A stretch of DNA of 64,000 nucleotides from positions 434,001-498,000 of the forward strand of contig MCGE01000007.1 of the NCBI GenBank assembly GCA_002105175.1. Reading direction: 5' to 3'. The position numbers and the translations under genes were made by a program. Position 1 is the first letter of the stretch. Each line of letters opens with the position of its first letter. Shown here piece after piece: positions 1-12,900 of this stretch. The notes beneath the pieces are model-generated. The model searched no databases and was not told the DNA's origin. It saw only the letters and a program-made list of their open reading frames with translations. The stretch comes from Absidia repens. Its lineage: Eukaryota > Mucoromycota > Mucoromycetes > Mucorales > Cunninghamellaceae.

Positions 1-1863
1 CATGCATGTAGACCGACATTGGCATCCTTTTAGACTAGCAACGCGAAATGGTAATAAAAGAAAAAAAATATATACATATATATACATATATATATATATA
101 TATCGCAAAATAGGGGAAATCGATGGAAATAGCAACTTTATTGATAAAACACTTCTTTTTTTATATTTTATATTTGATTGCTGTGTTAGATTTGACCGGT
201 GTTTGGGATTACCAAGATATGCCAGCCCCTCCTTCCTCAAAGGATGCTTATCAGCCTTCAACAGCCTCGTTTCCACCCTTGGATGCTTCCTTGGCTCTTG
301 CTGAAAAGCTCATGCCATCGTTTGTTGCAATTGACTTTTACTTGCCGTATCTTGTGGATGGAATGAAATCAACTCAGTTTTATGGAACGGGTTATGTGGT
401 ATCAACAAGTGCATCTCGACCTTTGATTTTATGCGATCGTGATACAATTCCTATCAGCTTGGGTGATGTCTTCATCACCTTTGCTAATAGCATCATCATT
501 CCTGGCAAGCTTGTCCTTCTACACCCATTCTACAACTATGCACTAATCACCTATGACCCATCATTGATTGGCGATACACCTATAAAGCCTTTGGAATTTA
601 GCGATGTAGAACTCAATCAAGGCGACGAAACTCATTTTGTGGGGATCAGCAGCGATCATTCTGTTATGTCTAAAAAAGTTTCTGTCGGTTCCATTTCAAA
701 TACTGTAAGTTGCTTTTGTCACTTTTTATTCAAGAGGTGAAACATGCCACTCACTAGTTTATTTATTTTTAACATAGGGCACTCGTGAATGCTCTCCACC
801 ACGCTGGCGGGCAATGAACGTGGAAGGAATTAAAATCGATGATTCTCTCAGTCCCCAAGGCGGTGTACTAGTGACGGAGGATGGGTTGGTACAAGGCATA
901 TGGGTTAGCTATTCTACTCAAAACGAAAAGGGCAGTGATACTTCCTTCATGTCTGGTTTATCGTCCTCTTTGATTCGACCAACTTTGCAACGACTACTTG
1001 CTCAGCCTGATGATGCACCACCACTGACATTCAAGGGACTCGATGTGGAATTCTGGACCATGAGATTGGCGGCTGCTAGGACGCTTGGACTTTCAGAAGA
1101 ATGGATCAAGAAATTGGAACAAAGTGGTAGCAAACGGTACACTCTCCTGTATGTGCTCAATATTCTGGATGAACGAAGCGCTCTATCTGATATTTTGCAT
1201 GTGGGCGATCTGGTGTTGACAATTCAAGGTCGTTTGGTGACACGTATGATTGACCTGGTACTTTTGGAAGAACTCGACTCGGTGACAATGGTGATCCTTC
1301 GTGATGGCAAGGAGCTCGAAGTCGAGGTTCCGCTCAGCGTCTTTAGCGGCTATGAAACAACCGAGGTGATTGGGTGGCAAGGTGCATTGATCCAGCGCCC
1401 TTACAAGGCGGTGCTTGAACAGGTGCGAAATGTGCCTACCGGTGTGTATGTCTCTTGTACTCTCTACGGTTCCCCGGCATCCAATGTGCTACGTCCAGGT
1501 GTATGGATTGTGGAAGTGCAAGGACAAGCAGTGCACGATCTGGACGACTTTTTGAATGTGGTGCATACACACGAATTGGAAACGAAACGTCGTCGTCGCC
1601 CAAGTTATATTCCTCCTGTGCGCCGGTCTGTGGAAGAACAACTGGATGCTGCCACCATAAACGAGAAGAGTTGTCTGCGCGCTGATCAAGACGATGCTGA
1701 AGATGACGATAACAACGATGAAGGGTACATTCGAATCAAGACAATCAGCAGAAGTGGTATAGTACGTGTAGTGGCACTCAAATTGGATTTGCATTACTGG
1801 AGCTCTTGGAAATTGAAACGGGACGATTCAACCATGTGTGGATGGCTTGCGATTCATGACTAG
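1..1863 (+). CDS. NMA111: Nma111/HtrA-like nuclear serine protease, 3' part
   Basis: Partial gene; the protease domain lies upstream of the window. Exons seen: 1-50, 190-704, 778-1863, with GTAATA and GTAAGT donors and TAG acceptors keeping frame. The visible part is the C-terminal half typical of Nma111: a degenerate second protease-like domain (DLTGVWDY, FYGTGYVV, SPQGGVLVTEDG) followed by PDZ-like segments (ILHVGDLVLTIQGRLV and VLRPGVWIVEVQGQAV). Nma111 is a nuclear HtrA-family protease linked in yeast to degradation of Bir1 and apoptosis-like death. The window shows no HDS catalytic core, so activity cannot be judged. An acidic stretch (DDAEDDDNNDEG) sits near the C-terminus. Stop TAG at 1861; an AATAAA signal follows at 1956. 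Identity is confident from the arrangement; the start is unseen. Confidence 0.88.
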
Positions 1864-2961
1864 ATGGATTAGTTTAGAATGATTCAGTGTTATTGTATAT
1901 AGATAACTATTATTTTTATTTTTATTATTTGTTTGTTTAGTTTTTGTATATAATGAATAAAAAAAAAAGCTGTTTTTGTGACATACACATGTTTAATTTG
2001 GTGGGTAGAGTCGAAAAAGGATGTACTGCAGGTGCGTGCATCTGATACAAAAACAGTTAAGGGAATAAATGCATGATGACTTTATTTGTATGATGGAGTT
2101 CAGCAAGAACTTGAAAAAAAAAAATTGGAGTTTCATGGAAAATGCTAAGGATATACTTTTTTCAACTTGAAGATGAAATTTTAGCCAATAATTTGGTAGT
2201 GAAAATGAAAAGGAATAAAGGCACATGATTGAGGGGGATTTATTGAAAAATCGAAGTAGGTCTATTTTGGCTGGGTGATCGAGGAATTGCAACAAGACAA
2301 TTACGAGACACAAAAAGGGATGTTATCATGTGAGGGAAAGCTACATACCTACCACTGCACTTCAATTATCATAATAGTATGCGTTCATCGCTGCTAATTT
2401 TTTAATGCATTCTTCACTGACTTTATTTGATTTGTCCACCACCTCCATTTTTTAAGCCATTCAAGGAATTCTTCTCACCCTTTTTTTTTCAAAGTCCAAC
2501 GTACTGTAGGTACAATAGGTGGTATGTTGAATATGACGACTGATCAAGATCGTCTTATACCTAATCCTTCTCACCTCTACCCCCCCCCCTGACACTCGCC
2601 CCAGCTCTTTTTTTTTTTGCATGAATTTGCACTGTACAGTATAGTGTGGATATACCCAATCTACACGACATACTGCACGTATTATAGATGATATAAAGTA
2701 AAAGGACAAGACAGAAATTTATTCAGATATAGGTAAAATAAGTATAACGCCGGAGAAACTAGTCCTATCGAATAGGGTACGCTAATCCTACGGTGAGTGA
2801 CAAGCTACCCTACAATGAAAGATCACCTATATTAGGGCGCTTATTTTTTTTTTTTTTTGTAGCTTCAACAACAGATGAAACTAACCACGCTGACGACGTT
2901 GAATGGTATTTTGCTTCCCTTCTAATCCTCACAAGAGACCAAAATATATATAGAAAGTGTT
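1864..2961. other. Intergenic, no gene seen
   Basis: Holds the NMA111 3' end with AATAAA, several poly-T/poly-A runs and a C-run at 2581. No coding frame with codon-like composition, tRNA or hairpin terminator was recognised. Confidence 0.5.
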
Positions 2962-3720
2962 TTAAATCCCGCCTACGTGAATATTTATTTTCGTCTGCTT
3001 TTATTTTTTCGCACTGTTTCTTTTTCTTTCCTCTCTTTCTTCACCATCCAACTTAGTTGAAGTCATGGTAATCATAGATTAGTGTTAGGACTAGTTTAGA
3101 AAGGTTTTCAGCTCAGGGATTACAAGATGCATGGGGAAACGCTTCCATTTTGGATCTAGGATTCTGGGATCATCATTATTGGCTTTTTGAACCCTCCATT
3201 AGTTTAGTTTCGTCTTAGTTTGCTACTGTTTTTATCTATATCTGAATAAAATATGTATCGTTTTACTTTATACAATGAAAAAATGTTCCATTTGTCTCTA
3301 TTATGTCTTATGTAAACGATCCCTTTTTCACTATTCATCCCACCAATTCTATTATTGTTAAAACTGTTTTAAAAAAGGGCATCTCTATAAAGTCTTATAA
3401 TGCCTTGTACTGTAAGGTACTTTATATCATATAAATCGTTTCTTACATTATCCCTTTAGATTAGTGCTGACCATCCTTCAAATCTCAAAATAGTCTCACT
3501 CATCCTTCCCCACAATAGATCCCTCCCTTGCTACAATGAACCCCTCGTCTTTAGTTTTAGTATCTACCAAATTGCTTCAATAAAACACTTCTTTTTATCA
3601 AACATCCGATGAATTATAGGATAGCAAACAATGTTTTACTATTGGGAACTGTTTTGTAAGTGACGTACCAAACACTTGCCCTCTAACTCATCCAGTATGG
3701 CTATTTCCCACCCCGCTCGC
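2962..3720 (+). repeat. Dispersed transcript-like repeat, long copy A
   Basis: Begins with AAATCCCGCCTACGTGAA, then a pyrimidine-rich stretch (2990-3050), then GATTAGTGTTAGGACTAG and the core GATGCATGGGGAAACG at about 3127, then TTAGTTTAG and TGAATAAAAT at about 3242. A further TTCAATAAAAC signal lies at about 3578. The same order of motifs recurs at 15.0, 19.7 (minus), 25.6 and 45.8 kb. No reading frame is shared between copies. It looks like a copied transcription unit (leader, body, poly-A signal) or a non-autonomous element; boundaries are approximate. Confidence 0.7.
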
Positions 3721-3864
3721 GCTGCCAGGCTAGACTGCATAATGCGTGTATCCAGGTCGTTCTTTTCATCAAAACCACACTTTAACAACTCCCTCCCTGA
3801 CACCCAGTGGGTCAATAAATATGATTTACTGAACGTTCTCAGTGAGCTGTGCCATTGATACTCT

Positions 3865-4200
3865 ATGATTTTGTTTGTAATAGCATATATTTCACAGTTA
3901 AATGAGGAGGGATGCATACCAAATATGGTAAAAATCAAAAAGGGAACACAGTGGATATGGTACATTATGATTTTACTGGTATTGTTTGTACATCATTCTA
4001 TAATATCATACAATGAGGAAAGGAGAAATACCAAAAATAGAAATAAAAAAAGAACCAAGGACATACATGCTACAGATATGATACATTATGATTTTATTTC
4101 TATTCTACAGTATTGTACTGTAAATTATTCTACGATATAATGCAATAAAGGAGGAATGGATAACAATGATGATATAAATTGTAAAAAATAAAAGGCTGGA
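3865..4200. repeat. Imperfect local tandem repeat (~110 bp period)
   Basis: Two to three diverged copies of a segment containing GATAxGxTACATTATGATTTTA, an AT-rich body with CATACAATGAGGAAAGGAG, and an A-rich tail (copies around 3860, 3950 and 4070). AT-rich, with no credible coding content. The surrounding 3721-4353 shows nothing else apart from an A17 tract near 4290. Confidence 0.45.
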
Positions 4201-4353
4201 TCAAGTTAGGAAGATATATATAATAATTTTGATTTTATTTATTGTACAATTGCTCTATCCTACTTGGGGGCATCAGTAATAAAATAGTCAAAAAAAAAAA
4301 AAAAAAAGAGGTGGGAGAATTATGTATACACTAATAAACTAAATTAAACTAAA

Positions 4354-5061
4354 CTAATCGTCTTTGACAGATTGAAGGAGAAAGCGCTTGATTTGCGGAA
4401 TAAGAATAAAATAGCCCAGCACCAGGACAAAGACAATCATCAGAATAACTCTGTATATACCATGGTAGACTACTCCAAATGCCAATTCTTCAAGGACTAA
4501 ATTCAAAATAGAAACAATGATTTCGTAAACTGTTAGCAATGGAACAAGAGAATACGTTCTGAATTACCCATATACACCTTACCTATATTGGCTGGAACGG
4601 GCGTTTTGTGTACGTCAGGTTGATTCGATACAGCTGCATAAGTACCTTCAATCAAAACGCCATATATACTGTTTTTACTTCCATTGCATACAAGAGTGAA
4701 TTGAAAATCCGTAGGTACCTATCAAGAGGGGAGAAATGACTGTGCGTTAGTTACGACACATATTATTTCATCGCACTCTACACAATTTTCACTTTACCGT
4801 TGCCGGATAGGATAATCGCACTTCATATTTCGAACCACTAGCCAAGTCTTGTAATGGGTATAGTCCAGTCGAAGGTGATGATAAGGATGTTTGGAGGGAC
4901 GTGTAAGGATGAATCAATGGTGTACTGATTTGATATGATTGAGTCAAGGCAGATAAAGATGTGCAGTCGGTGGTGTCCGAGGAAAATATAATTTTTTCAG
5001 TGTTTCCCCACACACAGCTGATAAGTACACATAATAACACAATGGTATCCTTGACTAACAT
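4354..5061 (-). CDS. Small type I membrane protein, function unknown
   Basis: Three exons on the minus strand: 5061-4798, 4718-4583, 4529-4354, joined in frame to 191 aa. The N-terminus is a secretion signal (MLVKDTIVLLCVLISCVWG). A lumenal/extracellular part of about 115 residues contains KYEVRLSYPATVPTDFQF, which reads like a beta-strand domain with one NGS sequon-like site. A single hydrophobic helix (YRVILMIVFVLVLGYFILI) near the C-terminus is followed by a short basic tail (QIKRFLLQSVKDD). I do not recognise the family; the topology fits an ER or secretory-pathway type I protein. It is divergent from SRP72 across about 500 bp. The start was chosen because the signal peptide begins directly there. 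Confidence 0.7.
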
Positions 5062-5561
5062 CGACCGTTAATAAATAAATAAAAAAATGCTGGACTGAAG
5101 AAAAGAGCGAAAAGAGAATAAAAGATCCTGAAGGTTTTAATCGCCGTCAACCATCTCAATTCAAAGTCAAAAAATCGAAAAAGTAGGAAGGACATGGGTG
5201 AAGGTCTCCCACTGGCTCCGCCCAACCTTAAAGTCAAAATTTTTAAATTGGGCTAACTTCACGCCCGATAGCGAGAATAGAAATAAAAAATAAAAATTGC
5301 TCAAGGCTTCTTTCTATTTTATACTATACCCACATATAAATATAAATCTAGTTTATTCTGCCTTTAATAGCCTCTCAGTGCCTTTTTCTTTTTGTTGAGA
5401 AATGACATATTTCAACAGTCGAGTCGTCGGCGGTTAAATTATATAAAGTCACTTTTTTCACGATGATGAGGTGGGGTTGTATTGGCTGCTGCTTTTTTTC
5501 TTTTTTTTTTCACGCTCTTCATCTCTTACGCTTCTTCTTTTTATTACTATCATTTAATAGA
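5062..5561. promoter_or_regulatory. Divergent promoter region, membrane protein / SRP72
   Basis: Lies between two divergent genes. Shows an AT-rich stretch with TATAAATATAAAT near 5330 and a CT-rich leader (5490-5545) just before the SRP72 start, as seen upstream of several genes here. An upstream ATG at 5463 in frame would add a hydrophobic Phe-rich tail, unlikely for a cytosolic SRP subunit. Confidence 0.4.
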
Positions 5562-7553
5562 ATGGCTTCAAAAGAACAACAAGTGGCCACTCTAATCAAC
5601 GAACTTGCGAAATCAACCAGCGAATATGATGATGAACACAGCTTATCTCTTTGCGACCAACTTATCAAACTTCAAGGGGAAAACGACACACTTCCTCTTC
5701 ATTGTAAGGTAGTCACCTTAATTCGCCTCGAAAAATACCACGATGCTCTCTCGTTGATGGGTCGTAAATTGAGGGACAACAATTCTATTGATCTCACGTT
5801 TGAAAAACTTTACTGCTACTACCGAACCAACCAATGGCAACAAGCTCTTGAACTTTTGGACGCTGCTAAAAAATCTCATCCTAACGACACGGCTGTCCGT
5901 TTTTTGGAAGCTCAGTTGGTAAGTGCCATCGACATTAAATAAAAGTAAAGAACAGCATTTGACCCTTGTTTTGTTTTCTTTAGTTGTACGGTCAAGACAA
6001 ATTCCAAAAAGCTATTGATATCTATGAATCCTTATTGCAACAAGTCGACGAACAAGATGCTATCTACGAAGAAGTACAAGTCAATTTACTAGCTGCCAAG
6101 GCTGGTTTGGCTTTCCTTGCGCCAGAAGCATCGGTATCTGGTGTGACTCCCTCGGCTCATTCTGGTTATGAAGTGACTTACAATTCAGCATCAATTGAAC
6201 TGGCACAAGGCAACTTTACTCGTGCTTCTGAATTGTTGGAACTGGCAAGAAGTAAGTCAAACCTCATACAATTGGCACTGATAAATATTGACCTTTTTTT
6301 TTATGTAACATAGAGCAATGCAATGAACGTTTAAAGGGTCAAGATGTGGCGCAAGACGAAGTGGATGAAGAACTGGCAGTGATTGCAACTCAATTGGCGT
6401 ATACCTATCAAGTACAAGGACGTGTCAAGGAAGCAATGGATATATATCAAGACGTGGTGGCATCAAAGTGAGTGAATAAAAGAGCAGATTAGTCATCAGG
6501 CATGAGCATGATGAACTAACCACTGGAAATGGTTCTATGTTTTTATTATTTTAGGATTCACGATAATGCTGTCAATGCTGTGGTGGCCAACAATATGATG
6601 ACTATACAAAAAACTGACGACCTGTTTGATGCTGCAAAGAAAATGAAATTGGCCACCGGAAAGGAAGCGGATTCGAAACTCAAGCAATACCAAAAACGAA
6701 TCATCTCTATGAATGAAGCACTTTTACAAATGTTTATGAACAAGGTATTTTTTTTTTTTGTTATATAATGAATTGAAGTATGGAAGTTCAGACATTGATT
6801 TTTTCATCTCGTCTATTGATTAGCACGGTTCTTGCAAGGAAACCATTCAACGTCTCATCAAACAATATCCTGATCTCGACGAACTCTACGTGATTTTGGC
6901 TGGTGCAACTTATCATCAACAACGCAAAGCGGACAAGGCAGTCGAAGAATTGAAATCATTCGCAAAACTGCACCCCACTTCTTTGGCTATCCGATTCGCC
7001 ACGATTCAACTTGAATTGCTCTCGTCGCAACCAGCATCAGCTTTGAAGACATTGGAGGACTACTTGGAACAAGTTAAAGGTGACAAGAAGACAGCCAATC
7101 GACCTGCGGTGATTGCCTTATTGGTGTGGCTCTATGAACAAACTGGCCAATCTGAAAAGGCAATGGAAATTCTGGATCAAGCATCAGGTTACTGGAAAGA
7201 CAACCACGCATCAAACGTACACGTATCATCAGCGGCAGCAAAGACAGCTCCATCCTCATCACCACAATCTTCTGCTACGCCTTCTATCTTGAAACAAACT
7301 GCTGCATTCAAACTCAAGGCTGGACGATTCAGTGATGCTGCAGTCGATTATGAACAATTGGTCAAGGCGGATCCTACAGACACACAAGCAATTGCTGGGT
7401 TGATTTCGGCTTATGCTGAAGTTGATCCCGCCAAGGCGGAGCAATATGGAGAAGCTTTACCTGCTATTACGACAAACACTTTGTTGAATGTTGATGAATT
7501 GGAAACTGTCGTCCCAGGTGTTAAGAAAGGATACGTCAAAAAGGACCCATCCA

Positions 7554-7596
<43 letters not shown>

Positions 7597-8039
7597 AACG
7601 CACTAGCGAACTGTGAAACGTTTTTATTATTATTCTTTATTTATTCAACTACTTTTTATTTTCAAACAATAGCGGCCATGTCAAGAAACCAACATCAAAA
7701 AAGAAGCGAGCACCTCTATTACCCAAAAATTACGATGCAAACAAAGAAGTTGATCCTGAGCGGTGGTTACCAGCAAGAGACCGATCTACCTACCGTGCAA
7801 AAGGAAAGGCGAAGAAAGCCGCATCAAGGGGACCCCAGGGTATGAACATGGAAGGCGGTGGGATTGGCTCAACAGGAAGTGCAAGACTGGCTGGACGTCA
7901 ACAAGTGGAATCACCAACTAGCTCGACTGATGCTGCCCCTGAAAAAGCACCTGCTGCCTCACCCTCTGCCACTAACACACCTAGCAAAAACGCCAACAAA
8001 AACAAGAAAAAGAAGAAGGGCGGCAAGAACAAATGGTAG
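5562..8039 (+). CDS. SRP72: Signal recognition particle subunit SRP72
   Basis: Six exons: 5562-5918, 5984-6251, 6314-6467, 6555-6744, 6824-7554, 7673-8039, joined in frame to 688 aa, close to the family's usual 640-670. The N-terminal two thirds are tetratricopeptide-like helical repeats (for example QWQQALELLDAAKKSHPND and DKFQKAIDIYESLLQQ). The C-terminus has the diagnostic SRP72 RNA-binding motif LPKNYDANKEVDPERWLPAR followed by DRSTYRAKGKAKKAA and a Lys-rich tail ending KKKKKGGKNKW. SRP72 binds 7S RNA with SRP68 in the cytosolic particle that targets nascent secretory proteins to the ER. The start MASKEQQ was preferred over an in-frame upstream ATG that would add a hydrophobic Phe run. 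The last intron (7555-7672) carries an A~33 tract directly after the donor. Confidence 0.95.
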
Positions 8040-8219
8040 AAGACATTATCACATAGATTAGTAGATTTAGTATCCCCCCCTCTATTTAGTGTAGTTTATT
8101 AGTCTTAATGTCCCACAATATTATACATATACATATATATGAACTGCTTAAAAAATAAAAAATGAAAAATGAAATATTCTGATCTAAGACTCTTGAAGTG
8201 ATTGAATAGATATGTATTA

Positions 8220-8250
<31 letters not shown>

Positions 8251-8814
8251 TTCGCAGTTCAATATCAAACTGAGGGCATGTAGAGTGATTTAAATGACAA
8301 TAGTTAAAAACTTCCGGCCGATACTGAGTAGCACTCTATCAGATCCAATATTAGTAACACGTTTCTCTAGTATGATTATGCCGCGTCCATAACTTCTCCC
8401 CGCCCAAAAAATCCTTCTCCTACTGAAATCGGCCATTATGATCTATGTTTCTCCTATCAGCTCATCACTGATCTCAGTTGCCCTGCGATAACTAACTCTT
8501 CCACCACTCTTCTTTCTGTTTTTCTCCATCATCATCATCACCAGTCTACCCAGCCCCTATCATAAAAAATACAAATCTTCTTCACAATAAACAACACTTC
8601 ATCCTAGATGTCCCAGAATAATACAACATTTCTATCAAAAAAAAACTCCAACGGAGTGCCAGAATATTTATTTACACAATAAAAAAAAAAAACAGATATA
8701 TAGTAAATGTAATGCATGTAAAAGAAGAATGCTAGACTAGATGAAACTAAACTACGATGAAAAAGAAAAATGTGTGTGTGTGTGTGTGGAGGGAGAAGAG
8801 AGGGGCAAGCCATC
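8040..8814. other. Convergent intergenic region with (TG)n
   Basis: Between the convergent SRP72 and GAR transformylase genes. Contains a (TG)13 microsatellite at 8224-8250, a second short (TG)n at 8770-8788, and AATAAA-like signals for both strands. Nothing coding was seen. Confidence 0.5.
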
Positions 8815-9507
8815 CTATTGTTGTTGTTGTTTTCCAGTCAGTTCGTCCAAAAACGCTTGTGCGCCTCTGACGATGATATCATGTTCCGCCAGATGAATAC
8901 GGTCTTCCAGGGTGGACAGTGTATCGGAGGGCAAGATGGGCACGGGTTGTTGTAAGATGACTTGACCACGGTCGACATCGGCGATGACCTTGTGGACCAT
9001 GATGCCGGTTTCAGAGATCGTCCCTTGCTGGAAGGCTTCAAAAGCGCGGTCAATGGCATGGGCGCCGTCAAACTGGCCAGGCAATGCAGGATGGAGATTC
9101 ATCACATTATCACGAGGGAAATGAGCCAAAAAGCGGGGAGACAAGATATGCATCCACCCCGCCAATACTACAAGATCCGGTTGGTATTTGGTCGTAATCA
9201 ATGTCGCCACTGCATCGTCAAAATCTTCACGGCTCTTGCCTTGATCCTTGAACCGCTTCAAGGACACCGTTTCCGTAGGAATCCCAGCCTTTTGTGCACG
9301 TTCCAGCCCATATGCCTTTTGTCGGTTCGAGATAACACCAATGATGTTGGCTTTCAGACTTGGGGACCCACTGTCTTGGTTCGTGTTTTGGGTGGCATCT
9401 ATCAGTGCTTGTAAGTTACTACCCGAGCCAGAGATGAGAACGACAATGGTGGGAAGTTGTTGTTGTTGTTGTTGTTGGATACTAGTACTGTCAGTAGCGG
9501 ATGCCAT
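8815..9507 (-). CDS. ADE8: Phosphoribosylglycinamide formyltransferase
   Basis: Single exon, 230 aa, minus strand. Transfers a formyl group from 10-formyl-tetrahydrofolate to GAR in step 3 of de novo purine synthesis. Landmarks: nucleotide-site loop VLISGSGSNLQALID near residue 25, SNRQKAYGLERA, catalytic NLHPALPG (Asn and His of the NxHP motif) near residue 140, GAHAIDRAF, and HKVIADVDRGQVI with the conserved Asp. It is a stand-alone enzyme as in yeast Ade8, not the animal trifunctional fusion. A poly-Gln run follows the first residues (QQQQQQQ) and another ends the protein, both additions to the core. Stop TAG at 8815-8817. Confidence 0.96.
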   Translation of the reverse strand: MASATDSTSIQQQQQQQLPTIVVLISGSGSNLQALIDATQNTNQDSGSPSLKANIIGVISNRQKAYGLERAQKAGIPTETVSLKRFKDQGKSREDFDDAVATLITTKYQPDLVVLAGWMHILSPRFLAHFPRDNVMNLHPALPGQFDGAHAIDRAFEAFQQGTISETGIMVHKVIADVDRGQVILQQPVPILPSDTLSTLEDRIHLAEHDIIVRGAQAFLDELTGKQQQQ

Positions 9508-9984
9508 GCTGGACGGATATAAAATAAAGAGTGCAAAAGGAAAAAGTCGTTGAGTGGTGATTTTATTTTTTTAGGAAGCCATGACGAAAATATTATTGAA
9601 ATCCCGCAGATGAGTCAGTAAGGGGTCGTGGCTTGCCGATCCACGCTCATCATTGCCATGCCTACGATGAGACCCTATACCACGCAGTTATGCACACAGT
9701 TATGCGCACACACAAAGAAAGACACAACATATACACACCATACAGCTGTAAATAATGCATAAAAAAAATAAACATCCCCATCAGTCTAAATTTTTTTTTA
9801 TTTTAGATTTGTTTTTTAATTCAAAATTCTATTTCTATCATCATCACCCAAAATCAATAAAAACCACAGTAAAATGTGCCCTTGTCATAAAGACTTACAG
9901 AATAAGATGACTAGCATCAGAAAGGAAAGAAGATAAATAACTAATAATATTAAATAAATAATAATAGTAAACAAAATAATTATA
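9508..9984. other. Intergenic, ADE8 promoter and lipase 3' end
   Basis: ADE8 5' flank and the AT-rich 3' flank of the lipase gene, both transcribed leftward. AATAAA-type signals in minus orientation; no gene or RNA recognised. Confidence 0.4.
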
Positions 9985-12900
9985 CTACACTAAACTACTT
10001 TTTCCATCAGGGTCTTGCACACGAATATTAGGTACAGATGAATCCATATGCGCATAAAGTTTCTGCTGTTCTTGTTGATACTGCTGTTGTTCTTCTTTGC
10101 TTTTCTTTCCACTACCACCACCTGCTCCTTCCGCCCGCATACAATCCTCTCTCGCTGTTTGGAAGGCCTTGAGATAGGTGACAAGCATATGGTCTTCGAG
10201 ACAGGTCTTGGAGATGAGCATTTCTTCAGATAACAGTGCTGAGCCTTGGTGAAGGGTGAATACAACATCTTCATTGCTCGTCGGCAGGATTGGTTCAGAT
10301 TGACTTGTCGGTAATGGTGTTGACGAAGATGATGGAGACGATGATGCGGCTTTCATTGTAGGTGCTAAGGGTGGTAAAAATGAAGACGGTGCCGGCGATG
10401 TTGCCGGCGATGGTATTGAAGAGGATGTTGCTGAATGTCGTCGGTGAATTCCATTCGCTGATAAATTGCCATTGTTGCTCACTTTTGCTTCCTTGTCATG
10501 TCGATTAGATGAAGTTGATGGTGACTTTTTGCTGCTGCTGCTGCCATTTTCTGTCGATGAGGAAGAGGGCTGTGGTTTTCGACGGAATTGATACACTTTA
10601 CCGGGGACATACAAAAGTGGGTATCTAGGTTCAGAGGTGTTGAAGATTTCATCGCGGCGAGTTTTGAGAATGTCGAAGCATGCTTTACGTGTTGCCTCGT
10701 CATTGTTCACCTTGCTAATACCACCCAAGCCATCTGCCGCAATAAGGGCATCCATCACTAGTTCCTTTGTGCAAGAGGCCGTTCCGTAGGAGAGCCGCGC
10801 CACCAAATCATCATGACATACAAAACTATCAATATGGTCCTTGTATTTTTCTGAGAGATCCAATGAAACACTAGCCACCGGTGCATAACTATAGCAATGT
10901 ACTTTGAAGTTTGGATTATTGGATAGTTGCCGAAGTTCATCCATATGTTCCGCAATCATCATTGTCAATATAGCTGCTGTCCCCGCGCCGAGAGAGTGTC
11001 CAGTAATGATGAAGGATTTGATAAAAGGGGCAGTTTTTTGTTTGCTTCGTTCATGAATGTAATGGAAGATTTGAGGTATGATTCGATCAAAAAACCACTG
11101 TGAGCAGGCCAACATCCCACTGTGTACCAATCCACCCTTCCACGGCTTGTAATCACACACCAAATCGGTAATGACGTCGTATAAGCTCTACCCAGATCGA
11201 ATAACAATGTCAGTAAAAAGAAATATATTGTTATCATCATTATTTTCGCCTTACCCATGTACCACGAATTCCAAGAACAACTGCTTCATGTCCACGGTCC
11301 ACAGATACAAAGTAACTTGGTTGGAACACCGCACCTTTCCGAAGCCCATATTCATAACCAAGTAAATCCTCTTGAGGGATTTTTAGGAACCGCACAATAG
11401 CCAGTTTATTGGATTTTGTTTTCATCACATCTAAAAATAAATAGGAAAAAAGTTAACCTGATAAGTAGTCTGCTTGAGGTTTCCTTCTAGGTCTTTTTTG
11501 TTACCTTTCAGATATTTCGCATAATCACCAAGGTAAGATATACCACGCCAGCCCTATCGACAAAAAAAAAAAAAAAGATCGTCCCCAATTAATTTCCAGT
11601 CATCCGCATTTTATATATATAAATATATATTATTTTTCCTTACATAGGCAATGATAGCATGTCCCAAAAAATAGTGTGCTTCATCCAAAAATCGTAAATC
11701 CGTCACTTTACCCGCTGGTGGGGCCCTGATAGAAGAATTAAAAATAGATGATCATTTAATTTTAATTCCCTTAATTGCCGACATATATTTTTACTTCCAA
11801 AAATTACCTTGGTACATCTGTGTAAAACTTTTGTAGCATGGAAAGAGACGAAAACAATTGCATACTTGTCACTTTGAATCCTTGACCCTATATTTCAAAA
11901 AATAAAAGATGAAGAGAATCGATCAGTAGGATGTTTCGTACAACAACAGATATATATATATATATATATACTTACAAACGCATTCATCAATTTGACCACC
12001 GCTCGGACCAAGGTTCTGGTTTGAGGGCTCACTACTAACCCAATCATCCTATCCAAGCTTGGATGAGAGAGAGCGACTTCTTCAAAAGATTCATTGATCC
12101 ATCTAAACGCAAAGTTCTTGTCACCAAAGTTGTGGCTACGAATGCTGGAAGTGTCTGATATAGCGCTATCCCTATCATCCCGAGGCATGGTTTTCTTTCT
12201 ATGTTTGCCCCCATCGTCCATGTCGTTTGCATCCTTCCGCGTCACCCGTGCCAAGAGTTGATTCCTTCCATCGACATCGCATCGAGAGAAACCAAACGAG
12301 TCATCGATAGGTGTTGTCGGGGAGAGAGGTGATCTTTGCTGTGTTCCATTTGTTGTTACCGATGAGATTGACAATGAGGAAGAGGCTGATCCAACGCGTC
12401 GCAAAATACGATTATGGCCACTGTTGCTGCTGCTGCTGATGTTGTTGCTGTTGACATGTAGATGATGTTGTTGTTCCAATTGTTGTTGCGCATGTTTGAT
12501 GTCTACTACGTGAATAATATCAGGTTCAATAGCATCATGAAAATCGTGGTCAGTGGTGCTTTCTTCATGGTGCCGTCGCGAAGACCGATGATGTTGGTGA
12601 AGATGTGGTGTTGACTTGGCGGAAGTTGCATAGGAATCCAGACTGCTGGTACTGGTGTTGGGGCTGTCGTTTTCATCAGTAAAAGTGCGAGTGCTGGCGG
12701 TTCGAACACTGCGTTGGCTCCTGCGACTAGAAGAAAGAGTATCGTGACGAGCAGCTCCATTGCTACGGAAGGTGCTGATGCTGTACGAGTCGAATTCTTT
12801 GGCTGCGTTGTAAGGAAGATAAACAGGGATAGAGTGGTCATTGGTATCAGGAGGTCGTTGGAAGACATATCGGACACGGATTTGAATGGAGCCGATGAAA

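Noticed and set aside
5463..5561. Upstream in-frame start of SRP72 with a hydrophobic leader
   Set aside because: The added residues come from a CT-rich leader (Phe/Leu run), and SRP72 is cytosolic with no signal sequence.
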